Positions 13,761 through 20,885 of a stretch of 24,075 nt of DNA are shown one piece after another (the stretch's first letter is position 1; every line of letters starts with the position of its first letter). The stretch is from the NCBI RefSeq assembly GCF_001280125.1, contig NZ_LGEG01000282.1, forward strand, positions 1 to 24,075, given 5' to 3'. Below the pieces are notes generated by a model. The model was not told where the DNA came from and made no database searches. It was given only the letters and a program-made list of their open reading frames with translations. Source of the stretch: Streptomyces sp. NRRL F-6492. Its GTDB lineage: Bacteria > Actinomycetota > Actinomycetes > Streptomycetales > Streptomycetaceae. Both the position numbers and the translations under genes were made by a program.

Positions 13761-15185
13761 TTAGAGGTCGAAGTACAGCTCGAACTCGTGCGGGTGCGGG
13801 CGCAGCTGGATCGGGGCGATCTCGTTCGTGCGCTTGTAGTCGATCCAGGTCTCGATCAGGTCCGAGGTGAAGACGCCGCCGGCCTGGAGGTACTCGTTGT
13901 CCTCCTCCAGGGCGGAGAGGACGGCCTCCAGGTTGGTCGGGACCTGGGGGACGTTGGCGTGCTCCTCCGGAGCCAGCTCGTAGAGGTCCTTGTCGATCGG
14001 CTCCAGCGGCTCGATCTTGTTCTTGATGCCGTCGAGGCCCGCGAGGAGCAGCGCCGAGAAGGCGAGGTACGGGTTCGAGGACGGGTCCGGCGCGCGGAAC
14101 TCGACGCGCTTGGCCTTCGGGTTCGCGCCCGTGATCGGGATGCGCATGGCGGCGGAGCGGTTGCGCTGCGAGTACACCATGTTGACCGGGGCCTCGAAGC
14201 CCGGGACCAGGCGGTGGTACGAGTTCACCGTCGGGTTGGTGAAGGCGAGCAGCGACGGGGCGTGCTTGAGGATGCCGCCGATGTAGTAGCGGGCGGTGTC
14301 CGAGAGGCCCGCGTAGCCCGTCTCGTCGTAGAACAGCGGGTCGCCGTTGGCCCACAGCGACTGGTGGACGTGCATGCCCGAGCCGTTGTCGCCGAAGATC
14401 GGCTTCGGCATGAAGGTCGCGGTCTTGCCGTTGCGCCAGGCGACGTTCTTCACGATGTACTTGAAGAGCATCAGGTCGTCGGCCGCGGCGAGCAGCGTGT
14501 TGAACTTGTAGTTGATCTCGGCCTGGCCGGCGGTGCCGACCTCGTGGTGCTGGCGCTCGACCTGGAGGCCGACGTTCTCCAGCTCCAGGGAGATCTCGGA
14601 GCGCAGGTCGGCGAAGTGGTCGACCGGCGGGGCCGGGAAGTAGCCGCCCTTGTAGCGGACCTTGTAGCCGCGGTTGTTCTCCTCCGCGCCGGTGTTCCAG
14701 GCGCCGGCCTCGGAGTCGATGTGGTAGAAGCCCTGGTTGGCCGAGGTCTCGAAGCGCACCGAGTCGAAGACGTAGAACTCCGCCTCGGGGCCGAAGAACG
14801 CGGTGTCGGCGATGCCGGTGGAGGCGAGGTACGCCTCCGCCTTCTTCGCGATGTTCCGCGGGTCGCGGCTGTACTGCTCGCCCGTGATCGGGTCGTGGAT
14901 GAAGAAGTTGATGTTCAGCGTCTTGTCGCGGCGGAAGGGGTCCAAACGGGCCGTCGACAGGTCGGCGCGCAGCGCCATGTCGGACTCGTGGATCGCCTGG
15001 AAGCCGCGGATCGACGAGCCGTCGAAGGCGAGCTCCTCCGCCGGGTCGAAGGCGGATGCAGGGATCGTGAAGTGCTGCATCACACCCGGAAGGTCGCAGA
15101 ACCGGACGTCGACCATCTTGACGTCGTTGTCCTTGATGAACTTCTGGGCCTCTTCGGCGTTCTGGAACCCGTTCGTCTGGGACAT
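13761..15185 (-). CDS. glnA: Glutamine synthetase type I
   Basis: This 474-residue dodecameric-type GS makes glutamine from glutamate and ammonium. Signatures in order are [15 protein letters not shown] near the start, [19 protein letters not shown] (metal site), then HVHQSLW and [18 protein letters not shown] in the active site, and NRSAAMRIP (conserved Arg). The adenylylation segment [20 protein letters not shown] carries the target Tyr at about 402, so control by GlnE is likely. The ATG at 15185 was chosen because AGGAGG (15192-15197) sits 6 bases upstream; the open frame goes further but without family sequence. The N-terminus is a few residues longer than the 469-residue form known in other Streptomyces. 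The promoter carries a GlnR operator. It stands alone, with a perfect 17-bp hairpin downstream. Confidence 0.98.
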   Translation of the reverse strand: MSQTNGFQNAEEAQKFIKDNDVKMVDVRFCDLPGVMQHFTIPASAFDPAEELAFDGSSIRGFQAIHESDMALRADLSTARLDPFRRDKTLNINFFIHDPITGEQYSRDPRNIAKKAEAYLASTGIADTAFFGPEAEFYVFDSVRFETSANQGFYHIDSEAGAWNTGAEENNRGYKVRYKGGYFPAPPVDHFADLRSEISLELENVGLQVERQHHEVGTAGQAEINYKFNTLLAAADDLMLFKYIVKNVAWRNGKTATFMPKPIFGDNGSGMHVHQSLWANGDPLFYDETGYAGLSDTARYYIGGILKHAPSLLAFTNPTVNSYHRLVPGFEAPVNMVYSQRNRSAAMRIPITGANPKAKRVEFRAPDPSSNPYLAFSALLLAGLDGIKNKIEPLEPIDKDLYELAPEEHANVPQVPTNLEAVLSALEEDNEYLQAGGVFTSDLIETWIDYKRTNEIAPIQLRPHPHEFELYFDL

Positions 15186-15268
15186 CCCACTCCTCCTACT
15201 CCCGGCCCGGGGAGGGGCGGGGTTGCAGCTCGTTCGTGCGGCCAGTGCGGTGGCACACGCTGGACCCG

Positions 15269-15274
15269 ACCATA
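15269..15274 (-). promoter_or_regulatory. -10 hexamer of glnA
   Basis: TATGGT on the minus strand is a good -10. The predicted start is near 15262, leaving a leader of about 77 bases. The -35 position falls inside the GlnR operator, as usual for activated promoters. Confidence 0.75.
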
Positions 15275-15284
15275 GGCAGACGGG

Positions 15285-15322
15285 ATTTCTCAAGCATGAC
15301 CCAATTGTTTCGTCGAAGTTAA
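15285..15322 (-). promoter_or_regulatory. GlnR operator of glnA, four 5-mers at 11-bp steps
   Basis: On the minus strand the 5-mers are TTAAC (15318-15322), GAAAC (15307-15311), GTCAT (15296-15300) and GAAAT (15285-15289), each six bases apart. This is the known GlnR pattern and corresponds to the S. coelicolor glnA control region. Relative to the predicted start it spans about -23 to -60. GlnRII binding to the same region is plausible. Confidence 0.92.
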
Positions 15323-15429
15323 CCGGGCTGGGTGCCGGTCGCGCTCCGGGCATGCCTCGGTTCCCGCCCCTCGGGGGCCACCGGACCTCCATCCGCTACC
15401 CGGGCCGAAGAGATCGAAAACGGGCACAG

Positions 15430-15435
15430 TACCGT
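15430..15435 (+). promoter_or_regulatory. -10 hexamer placing transcription at the RDD start codon
   Basis: TACCGT (TANNNT) lies six bases before the GTG at 15442, so transcription would start at or next to the start codon. No Shine-Dalgarno sequence is present. No good -35 is seen. Confidence 0.5.
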
Positions 15436-15441
15436 GGTCGG

Positions 15442-15909
15442 GTGGACAACAGGCAAGCACTCGGATCTTGGCTCTCCGGCCCCCGCGCGGCGGCCGAGGA
15501 CGCAGGCGTCGACTTCGGCTACCGCGGTCAGCAGCTGGGGCTCCCCGAGGAGGGGCCCGGTTCGATCGCCCGCCCCGGCCGGCGCCTCGGCGCCCTCGCC
15601 GTCGACTGGGCCCTCTGCATGCTGATCGCATACGGCCTGGTCACCGACGGCTACGACCAGGCCACCGGCAACTGGGCCCTCGGCATCCTGCTCGTCCTGA
15701 GCGTCCTGACGGTCGGCACCGTCGGCTCCACGCCCGGCAAGCGGCTCTTCGGCCTGCGGGTCGTCTCCGTGCGCGGCGGCCGCCTCGGCCTCCTCCGCGT
15801 GGCGCTCCGCTCCGTCCTCGTCTGCCTGGCGATCCCGGCCCTGATCTGGGACCGCGACGGCCGCGGCCTCCACGACCGCCTCGCCGGCGCGGTCCAGGTC
15901 CGCGTCTGA
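15442..15909 (+). CDS. RDD-family membrane protein
   Basis: This 155-residue integral membrane protein of the RDD family opens its first helix with RPGRRLGALAVDWALCMLIA, which has the conserved Arg and Asp. Three membrane segments lie at about 47-67, 77-95 and 115-134, and it ends with the family pattern WDRDGRGLHDRLAGAVQV. The first about 40 residues are polar and cytoplasmic. RDD proteins act in ion exchange or as accessory membrane factors in different bacteria; no specific role can be given here. The GTG at 15442 is taken as start; it has no Shine-Dalgarno but a -10 six bases upstream, so the mRNA is probably leaderless. It is divergent from glnA and shares that promoter region; GlnR influence is possible but not shown. 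Confidence 0.88.
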   Translation: MDNRQALGSWLSGPRAAAEDAGVDFGYRGQQLGLPEEGPGSIARPGRRLGALAVDWALCMLIAYGLVTDGYDQATGNWALGILLVLSVLTVGTVGSTPGKRLFGLRVVSVRGGRLGLLRVALRSVLVCLAIPALIWDRDGRGLHDRLAGAVQVRV

Positions 15910-15920
15910 ACCTCGTGGGA

Positions 15921-15966
15921 ACGCGAGAGGGGCTCCGGACCGTGCGGTCCGGAGCCCCTCTCGCGT
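15921..15966. terminator. Two-way terminator, perfect 21-bp hairpin
   Basis: Bases 15921-15941 pair perfectly with 15946-15966 around a 4-base loop. The element lies 11 bases after the RDD stop and 15 bases after the DUF4191 stop on the other strand. It is the longest perfect stem that I see in the window. Confidence 0.92.
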
Positions 15967-15981
15967 GTTCGGTCGGGCGCG

Positions 15982-16686
15982 TCAGCGCATCTTTCCGCCG
16001 CGCGGCATCCGCATGCCCTTCGGCATCGGGCCCTTCGGCAGCGGCATGTTGCTCATCAGGTCGCCCATCGCGCGCAGCCGGTCGTTGGCCACGGTCACCT
16101 GCGGGCCGGTGAGCACCCGGGGCAGCTTGAGCATGGTGGTGCGGACCTTCTTCAGCGGCACCTGGCCCTCGCCGTCGCCGACGATGATGTCGTGCACCGG
16201 CACGTCCACCACGACGCGGTTCATGCGCTTCTTCTCCGCCGCCAGGAGCGTCTTGACCCGGTTCGGGTTGCCCTCGGCCACCAGGACGATGCCGGCGCGG
16301 CCGACCGCCCGGTGCACGACGTCCTGGGTGCGGTTCATCGCGACCGCGGGGGTCGTCGTCCAGCCGCGTCCGACGTTCTGCAGCACCGCCGCCGCCGCGC
16401 CCGGCTGGCCCTCCATCTGCCCGAAGGCCGCGCGCTCGGCGCGCCGTCCGAAGACGACGGCCGCCGCCAGGAGGCCCAGGACGAAGCCCAGGATGCCCAG
16501 GTAGACCGGATGACCGATGAGGAAGCCGATCGCGAGGAGGACACCGAGTACGCCGATGCCCACGCCCGCGACGACGAGACCGACCTTCGGGTCGGCCTTC
16601 CGGGTCATCTTGTACGTGAGGGCGATCTGCTTCAGTCGCCCTGGGTTGGCAGCGTCGCCGCTGCTCGTGTTTGCCTTCCTCGCCAT
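15982..16686 (-). CDS. DUF4191-family membrane protein
   Basis: This 234-residue protein has a short polar N-terminus and two closely spaced membrane helices (about 35-58 and 60-80, separated by the HPVYLG turn). A cytoplasmic domain follows (GRGWTTTPAVAMNRTQDVVH, then IVLVAEGNPNRVKTLLAAEKKRMNRVV, VPVHDIIVGDGEGQVPL). The tail is rich in Met, Pro and Lys (PLPKGPMPKGMRMPRGGKMR). This layout is the actinobacterial DUF4191 family, widely found next to lipA and glnA; no function is established that I know of. AGGG precedes the ATG closely. It follows the 71-residue gene after 10 bases, so the two form an operon. Confidence 0.9.
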   Translation of the reverse strand: MARKANTSSGDAANPGRLKQIALTYKMTRKADPKVGLVVAGVGIGVLGVLLAIGFLIGHPVYLGILGFVLGLLAAAVVFGRRAERAAFGQMEGQPGAAAAVLQNVGRGWTTTPAVAMNRTQDVVHRAVGRAGIVLVAEGNPNRVKTLLAAEKKRMNRVVVDVPVHDIIVGDGEGQVPLKKVRTTMLKLPRVLTGPQVTVANDRLRAMGDLMSNMPLPKGPMPKGMRMPRGGKMR

Positions 16687-16696
16687 GCCCTGAAGT

Positions 16697-16912
16697 TTAC
16701 GTGGCCCGGGAAGCGCGGCCCGACGCGACCTCCATCACGTGCTGGGCCTCGACCCGGTCCTTGGCGCGGCGCCGGTCCTCCAGGACGGAGTTCCAGGCGT
16801 TGCGCCGGGCGGTGCGCTGTCCCGAGCCCAGGAGCAGCGACTCCACGGCCCTCAGGGCGTCGGTGACGGACGGGATCGCGGTGACGCGGACGTGCGTCGA
16901 TGCGGCCGGCAT
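16697..16912 (-). CDS. Small protein (71 residues), first gene of the DUF4191 operon
   Basis: The ATG at 16912 is supported by GGAGGA about 9 bases upstream; the open frame also has an earlier ATG at 16990 without such support. The protein begins MPAASTHVRVTAIPSVTDAL and continues with a basic, probably helical stretch (GQRTARRNAWNSVLEDRRRA, then KDRVEAQHVMEV). There is no signal peptide or membrane segment. It ends 10 bases before the DUF4191 start, so co-expression is likely. A similar short gene lies at this place in other streptomycetes as far as I recall. The function is unknown. Confidence 0.7.
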   Translation of the reverse strand: MPAASTHVRVTAIPSVTDALRAVESLLLGSGQRTARRNAWNSVLEDRRRAKDRVEAQHVMEVASGRASRAT

Positions 16913-16996
16913 GGCGGGGTCCTCCCTCGATTGCGGGTGAGACGAGGTGGGGGTGTGAGCGGCGGTGGCGGTGAGTGGTACCAGGCTCACAGATCG

Positions 16997-17025
16997 GTGT
17001 TACCAGGGCGTGACCCGGCGGTCAA
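16997..17025 (-). promoter_or_regulatory. Candidate promoter of the small gene/DUF4191 operon
   Basis: On the minus strand TTGACC (17020-17025) is separated by 17 bases from TAACAC (16997-17002). The -35 is good; the -10 lacks the final T. It lies in the 310-base gap between lipA and the small gene; the rest of that gap holds the hairpin at 17073-17124 and nothing else that I recognise. Confidence 0.5.
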
Positions 17026-17072
17026 ACACTGGTGAAACGTCGGTGCGGCCGGTCGGCCCAGTGGGCGAACGG

Positions 17073-17124
17073 CGGCGCGGCCCGTATGCCCCCGCTGAGC
17101 TGCGGGGTCGTACGGGCCGCGCCG
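17073..17124 (-). terminator. Long hairpin downstream of lipA
   Basis: A 14-bp outer stem (17073-17086 with 17111-17124), a symmetric 3x3 internal loop and a 6-bp inner stem (17090-17095 with 17102-17107) form one long hairpin. It starts about 100 bases after the lipA stop, so it is the likely terminator of lipA transcripts. It also isolates the promoter at 16997-17025. Confidence 0.65.
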
Positions 17125-17222
17125 GATCCGGCCACTACCGGCCGGTAACTACTTGTGCCCGGATTCACACGGGGTTCGCGCACCGGATCGCGTACGGACG
17201 CGAGCACCGGCTCGCGCACGGC

Positions 17223-18179
17223 TCACGCGGTCTGCGCGGCCGCCCGCTTCTCCATCGCCTGCTGGTAGAGGCGCCCGGCGCGGTACGAGGAGCGGACCAG
17301 CGGGCCCGACATCACGCCCGAGAAGCCGATCTCGTCGGCCTCCTCCTTCAGCTCCACGAACTCCTGCGGCTTCACCCAGCGCTCCACCGGGTGGTGGCGG
17401 ACCGAGGGGCGCAGGTACTGCGTGATCGTGATGAGCTCGCAGCCCGCGTCGTGCAGCTGCTGGAGCGCCTCGCTGATCTCCTCGCGGGTCTCGCCCATGC
17501 CGAGGATCAGGTTGGACTTCGTGATCAGACCGTAGTCACGCGCCCGCGTGATGACGTCCAGGGAGCGCTCGTACCGGAAGCCGGGGCGGATGCGCTTGAA
17601 GATGCGCGGCACCGTCTCCACGTTGTGCGCGAAGACCTCGGGGCGGGAGTCGAAGACCTGCTCCAGGAGCTCCGGCACCGCGTTGAAGTCGGGGGCGAGC
17701 AGCTCGACCTTCGTGCGGCCGGTCTCGCGGCCCGCCGTCTGCTGGTGGATCTGGCGCACGGTCTCCGCGTACAGCCAGGCGCCGCCGTCCTCCAGGTCGT
17801 CGCGCGCGACGCCGGTGATCGTGGCGTAGTTCAGGTCCATCGTGACGACCGACTCGCCCACGCGGCGCGGCTCGTCGCGGTCGAGGGCCTCGGGCTTGCC
17901 CGTGTCGATCTGGCAGAAGTCGCAGCGCCGGGTGCACTGGTCGCCGCCGATGAGGAAGGTCGCCTCGCGGTCCTCCCAGCACTCGAAGATGTTGGGACAG
18001 CCCGCCTCCTGGCAGACCGTGTGCAGGCCCTCGCTCTTCACGAGGCCCTGCATCTTCGTGTATTCGGGCCCCATCTTCGCCCGGGTCTTGATCCACTCGG
18101 GCTTGCGCTCGATGGGGGTCTGGGCGTTCCGGACCTCCAGGCGCAGCATCTTGCGTCCGTCGGGTGCGACTGCGGACAC
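17223..18179 (-). CDS. lipA: Lipoyl synthase (radical SAM)
   Basis: LipA inserts two sulfur atoms into octanoyl groups on lipoyl domains of dehydrogenase complexes and the glycine cleavage H protein. Both iron-sulfur sites are complete: the auxiliary cluster Cys56-x4-Cys61-x5-Cys67 ([12 protein letters not shown]) and the radical-SAM Cys82-x3-Cys86-x2-Cys89 (CTRRCDFC). The near-C-terminal RSSYRA holds the conserved Ser that ligates the auxiliary cluster. With GTG at 18179 it has 318 residues, the usual Streptomyces length; AGGAG lies 5-6 bases upstream. The open frame reaches back to 18278, but that part has no family sequence. It follows lipB after 122 bases on the same strand, with a weak hairpin between and a possible own -10 (TACCCT, 18216-18221). 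Confidence 0.98.
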   Translation of the reverse strand: MSAVAPDGRKMLRLEVRNAQTPIERKPEWIKTRAKMGPEYTKMQGLVKSEGLHTVCQEAGCPNIFECWEDREATFLIGGDQCTRRCDFCQIDTGKPEALDRDEPRRVGESVVTMDLNYATITGVARDDLEDGGAWLYAETVRQIHQQTAGRETGRTKVELLAPDFNAVPELLEQVFDSRPEVFAHNVETVPRIFKRIRPGFRYERSLDVITRARDYGLITKSNLILGMGETREEISEALQQLHDAGCELITITQYLRPSVRHHPVERWVKPQEFVELKEEADEIGFSGVMSGPLVRSSYRAGRLYQQAMEKRAAAQTA

Positions 18180-18268
18180 ATCGGCTCCTGTAGCTTCGAT
18201 TCTTCGGCGTACACCAGGGTACGCCCGTGGCTTCCATGCCTGCCTACGTCCGGCCAACCTCTGGCCAG

Positions 18269-18291
18269 CGCCCCGCATTCCTCACGGGGCG
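18269..18291 (-). terminator. Weak hairpin between lipB and lipA
   Basis: A 7-bp perfect GC stem (18269-18275 with 18285-18291, 9-base loop) begins 11 bases after the lipB stop. It may partly end lipB transcripts or protect the 3' end; lipA could still be read through. Confidence 0.4.
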
Positions 18292-18301
18292 GAGGCCGGG
18301 G

Positions 18302-19105
18302 TCAGGCGGACGCGGGCTCCACGGCCCGCGGCTTGAGCTCCGCGTGCTCCAGGACCTCCCGCAGGTGCCCCTCGATCACCGGCAGCACCTCCTCGACGGT
18401 GACGTCCCGGCCCAGCTCGTTGGCGAAGGAGGTGACGCCCGCGTCGCGAATGCCGCACGGGATGATCCGGTCGAACCAGGCGTTGTCCGGGTTCACGTTG
18501 AGCGCGAAGCCGTGCATCGTGACGCCCTTGGCGACCCGGATGCCGATCGCCGCCAGCTTCCGGTCCTCGCGGCGCTGGCCCGCGTTGGAGGGCGCGTACT
18601 CCGGCCCGTTCAGGCGCGGGTCGAACTCCTCGTCGGTCAGCCGGGGGTCGAAGTCGAGCGAGAGCCCGCCGAGCGAAGGACGCTGCTCCACCGGGTCCCC
18701 GAGGACCCACACCCCGCTGCGCCCCTCGATCCGCGTCGTCTCCAGGCCGAAGTCCGCGGCCGTGCGGATCAGGGCCTCCTCCAGCCGGCGCACGTGCGCG
18801 ACGACGTCCACCGGGCGGGGCAGCTTCATGATCGGATAGCCGACCAGCTGGCCGGGGCCGTGCCAGGTGATCTTCCCGCCGCGGTCCACGTCCACCACCG
18901 GCGTCCCGTCCAGCGGGCGCTCGCTCTCCGCGGTGCGTCGGCCGGCCGTGTAGACCGGCGGGTGCTCCAGGAGCAGACAGGTGTCGTCGATCTCGTCGGC
19001 GAACCGCGCGGCGTGCACCTCGCGCTGCTTGTCCCAGGCCACCCGGTAGTCGACGGCTTCCTCGCCGAAGCCGAGACGGACGAATCGCAGCTCACTCACG
19101 GCCAT
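18302..19105 (-). CDS. lipB: Octanoyl-ACP:protein N-octanoyltransferase
   Basis: LipB moves octanoyl from acyl carrier protein to the lysine of lipoyl domains, the step before LipA. The [17 protein letters not shown] signature binds the acyl chain. The catalytic Lys (about 193, [14 protein letters not shown]) and Cys (about 217, [13 protein letters not shown]) are both present. It has 267 residues, longer than the E. coli enzyme. Part of the extra length is an insertion before the Lys region ([20 protein letters not shown], then [13 protein letters not shown]) that I recall as common in streptomycetes. The ATG at 19105 has AGGAGG close upstream; a GTG two codons later is also possible. It is followed by lipA. 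Confidence 0.97.
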   Translation of the reverse strand: MAVSELRFVRLGFGEEAVDYRVAWDKQREVHAARFADEIDDTCLLLEHPPVYTAGRRTAESERPLDGTPVVDVDRGGKITWHGPGQLVGYPIMKLPRPVDVVAHVRRLEEALIRTAADFGLETTRIEGRSGVWVLGDPVEQRPSLGGLSLDFDPRLTDEEFDPRLNGPEYAPSNAGQRREDRKLAAIGIRVAKGVTMHGFALNVNPDNAWFDRIIPCGIRDAGVTSFANELGRDVTVEEVLPVIEGHLREVLEHAELKPRAVEPASA

Positions 19106-19185
19106 GCCTCCTCCTGTGCCGGGAGTCCGGGGACCGGGGATCATCCCGGGCCGGCTCGGCACCATGCGTCATTCGCGCCCATGCC

Positions 19186-19191
19186 ACTGTA
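19186..19191 (-). promoter_or_regulatory. Candidate -10 hexamer of lipB
   Basis: TACAGT on the minus strand fits TANNNT and lies 80 bases before the lipB ATG. No clear -35 is seen. Confidence 0.4.
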
Positions 19192-19399
19192 CGGCGGTGC
19201 CGGGACCGCCCCTCCGGCGGGCGGACGGACGAGGGGCCGTCGGGAGTCCCACGTCAGCGATCCCGTCAATCCTCACACGATCGGATGAATGTGGGGCGAA
19301 GGTGGCGGTACGGACCGCGGAGACCGCTAAATTCACGCCGTTCCAGGAGGGTCCGAAGGGGTGCCGCCCGGGCCCCGAAAACAGGAGACCGCACAGCTG

Positions 19400-20869
19400 A
19401 TGACGGAACGACCCCCGCAGCGCATCCCGAACAATCGGCTCGCCGCGCTCATCGCCGAAGCAGGGTTCTCCCACGCGGGCCTCGCCAGACGGGTGGACCA
19501 GCTGGGCCTGGAACACGGCCTCGACCTGCGGTACGACAAGACCTCCGTGACCCGCTGGCTCCGCGGCCAGCAGCCGCGCGGCACCACCCCCGCCCTCATC
19601 GCCGAGGTCTTCACCCGCCGCCTGGGCCGCCGGCTCTCCGCCCAGGACCTCGGCCTCGACGCCTGCGCGCCCGTCTACGCGGGCCTGGAGTTCGCCGCCA
19701 CCCCCGAGGAGGCGGTCGACATCGTCAGCGGCCTGTGGCGCAAGGACTCCGGCAGCCACGCCGAACTCCGCAAGATCGCCTTCACCCCGGCGGGCCTGGT
19801 CGTCCCCAGCCGGGACTGGCTGATCGGCCGCGCCGACGAGCGGGTGGCGCGCGGCGAGCCCGCCCCCTCCCGCGCCTCCGCCGGGGCGCCCCCGCACGAC
19901 CCCCGGGTCCCGCCCCAGGGCCGCTTCTCCGTGCCCCGCCAGCGCGGTACGGACCGGGGGCCCGGGCAGCGCGTCTCCAGCGGCGACATCGCCGCCCTCC
20001 GCTCGGTCGGCGAGCTCTTCCGCACCCTCGACCACGCCTACGGCGGCGGCCACGCCCGCCAGGCCCTCGTCCGCTACCTGGAGCACGAGGCCGAGCCGAT
20101 GCTGCGCGGCACGTACGGCGAGTCCACCGGCCGCCGCCTCTTCGCCGCGGCCGCCGACCTCACCCGGCTCGCGGGCTGGACCTCGTACGACATCGCCGCC
20201 CACGGCCTCGCCCAGCGCTACTTCGTCCAGGCGCTGCGCCTCGCGCAGGCGGCCGGGGACCGGGCGTACGGCTCGTACGTGCTCCTCACCATGAGCTGCC
20301 AGGCCGTCTACCTCGGCCACGGGCGGGAGGCCGTGCAGCTCGCCCGGGTCGCCCAGCAGGGCGTCGGGCCCGCCGCGCCGCCCGTCGTCCAGGCGATGCT
20401 GCACGCGGTCGAGGCGCGCGGCCACGCCGTCCTGGGGGAGGCGCGCGCGTGCAGCGCCTCCCTCGTCCGGGCCGAACGGGCCCTGGAGGCGGCCCGGCCC
20501 GGCGACGAGGTGCCCTACTGGGCCCGCACGTTCGACGAGGCGCAGCTCGCCGACGAGCTCGGGCACTGCCACCGCGACCTCCAGCAGTACCGCACCGCCG
20601 CCCAGTACGCCGAACGCGCCCTCCAGCTCCGCGCCCCCGGCTTCGCCCGCAGCCGTCTCTTCTGCCGGGTCGTCCTCGCCACCTCCCGGCTCGCCCTCGG
20701 CGAACTGGAGCAGGCCTGCGCGCTCGGCGCCGAGGCCGCGCAGCAGGCCTCCGAGATGCGCTCGGCCCGCGCCGCCGAGTACGTGCGCGACTTCGAGCGC
20801 CGTCTGGAGCCCTACCGCGACGCGGCGGCGGCCCGCACCTACCGCGACCGGGTGGCGGCGATCGGCTGA
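19400..20869 (+). CDS. Large NsdA-like regulator with HTH-like N-terminus and TPR-like C-terminus
   Basis: This 489-residue soluble protein begins with an HTH-like region (RLAALIAEAGFSHAGLARRV, then DKTSVTRWLRGQQPRGTTPA and IAEVFTRRLGRRLSAQDLGL), in the style of Streptomyces regulators such as NsdA. Residues about 150-195 form a Pro/Arg-rich linker. The rest is helical with TPR-like repeats (QLARVAQQGVGPAAPPVVQA, then YRTAAQYAERALQLRAP and LALGELEQACALGAEAAQQA). NsdA-type proteins repress differentiation and antibiotic production, but that role here is only by analogy. The start is uncertain: ATG 19400 has AGGAG 12 bases upstream, while GTG 19361 has a stronger AGGAGG 10 bases upstream and would add 13 residues. 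It converges on the FAD oxidoreductase with 16 bases between stops and no clear terminator. Confidence 0.88.
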   Translation: MTERPPQRIPNNRLAALIAEAGFSHAGLARRVDQLGLEHGLDLRYDKTSVTRWLRGQQPRGTTPALIAEVFTRRLGRRLSAQDLGLDACAPVYAGLEFAATPEEAVDIVSGLWRKDSGSHAELRKIAFTPAGLVVPSRDWLIGRADERVARGEPAPSRASAGAPPHDPRVPPQGRFSVPRQRGTDRGPGQRVSSGDIAALRSVGELFRTLDHAYGGGHARQALVRYLEHEAEPMLRGTYGESTGRRLFAAAADLTRLAGWTSYDIAAHGLAQRYFVQALRLAQAAGDRAYGSYVLLTMSCQAVYLGHGREAVQLARVAQQGVGPAAPPVVQAMLHAVEARGHAVLGEARACSASLVRAERALEAARPGDEVPYWARTFDEAQLADELGHCHRDLQQYRTAAQYAERALQLRAPGFARSRLFCRVVLATSRLALGELEQACALGAEAAQQASEMRSARAAEYVRDFERRLEPYRDAAAARTYRDRVAAIG

Positions 20870-20885
20870 CCGGGCCCTGCGCGAC

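Noticed and set aside
13182..15275. A very long open frame on the plus strand opposite glnA
   Set aside because: It is a mirror of glnA codon bias. Its translation is rich in Val, Arg, Glu and Leu with no domain, and glnA is certain on the other strand.
17022..17219. 65-codon minus-strand ORF with repeated REP/RDP words
   Set aside because: It spans the long hairpin downstream of lipA, has no ribosome site and shows no family. The repeats come from short GC-rich direct repeats at about 17170-17220.
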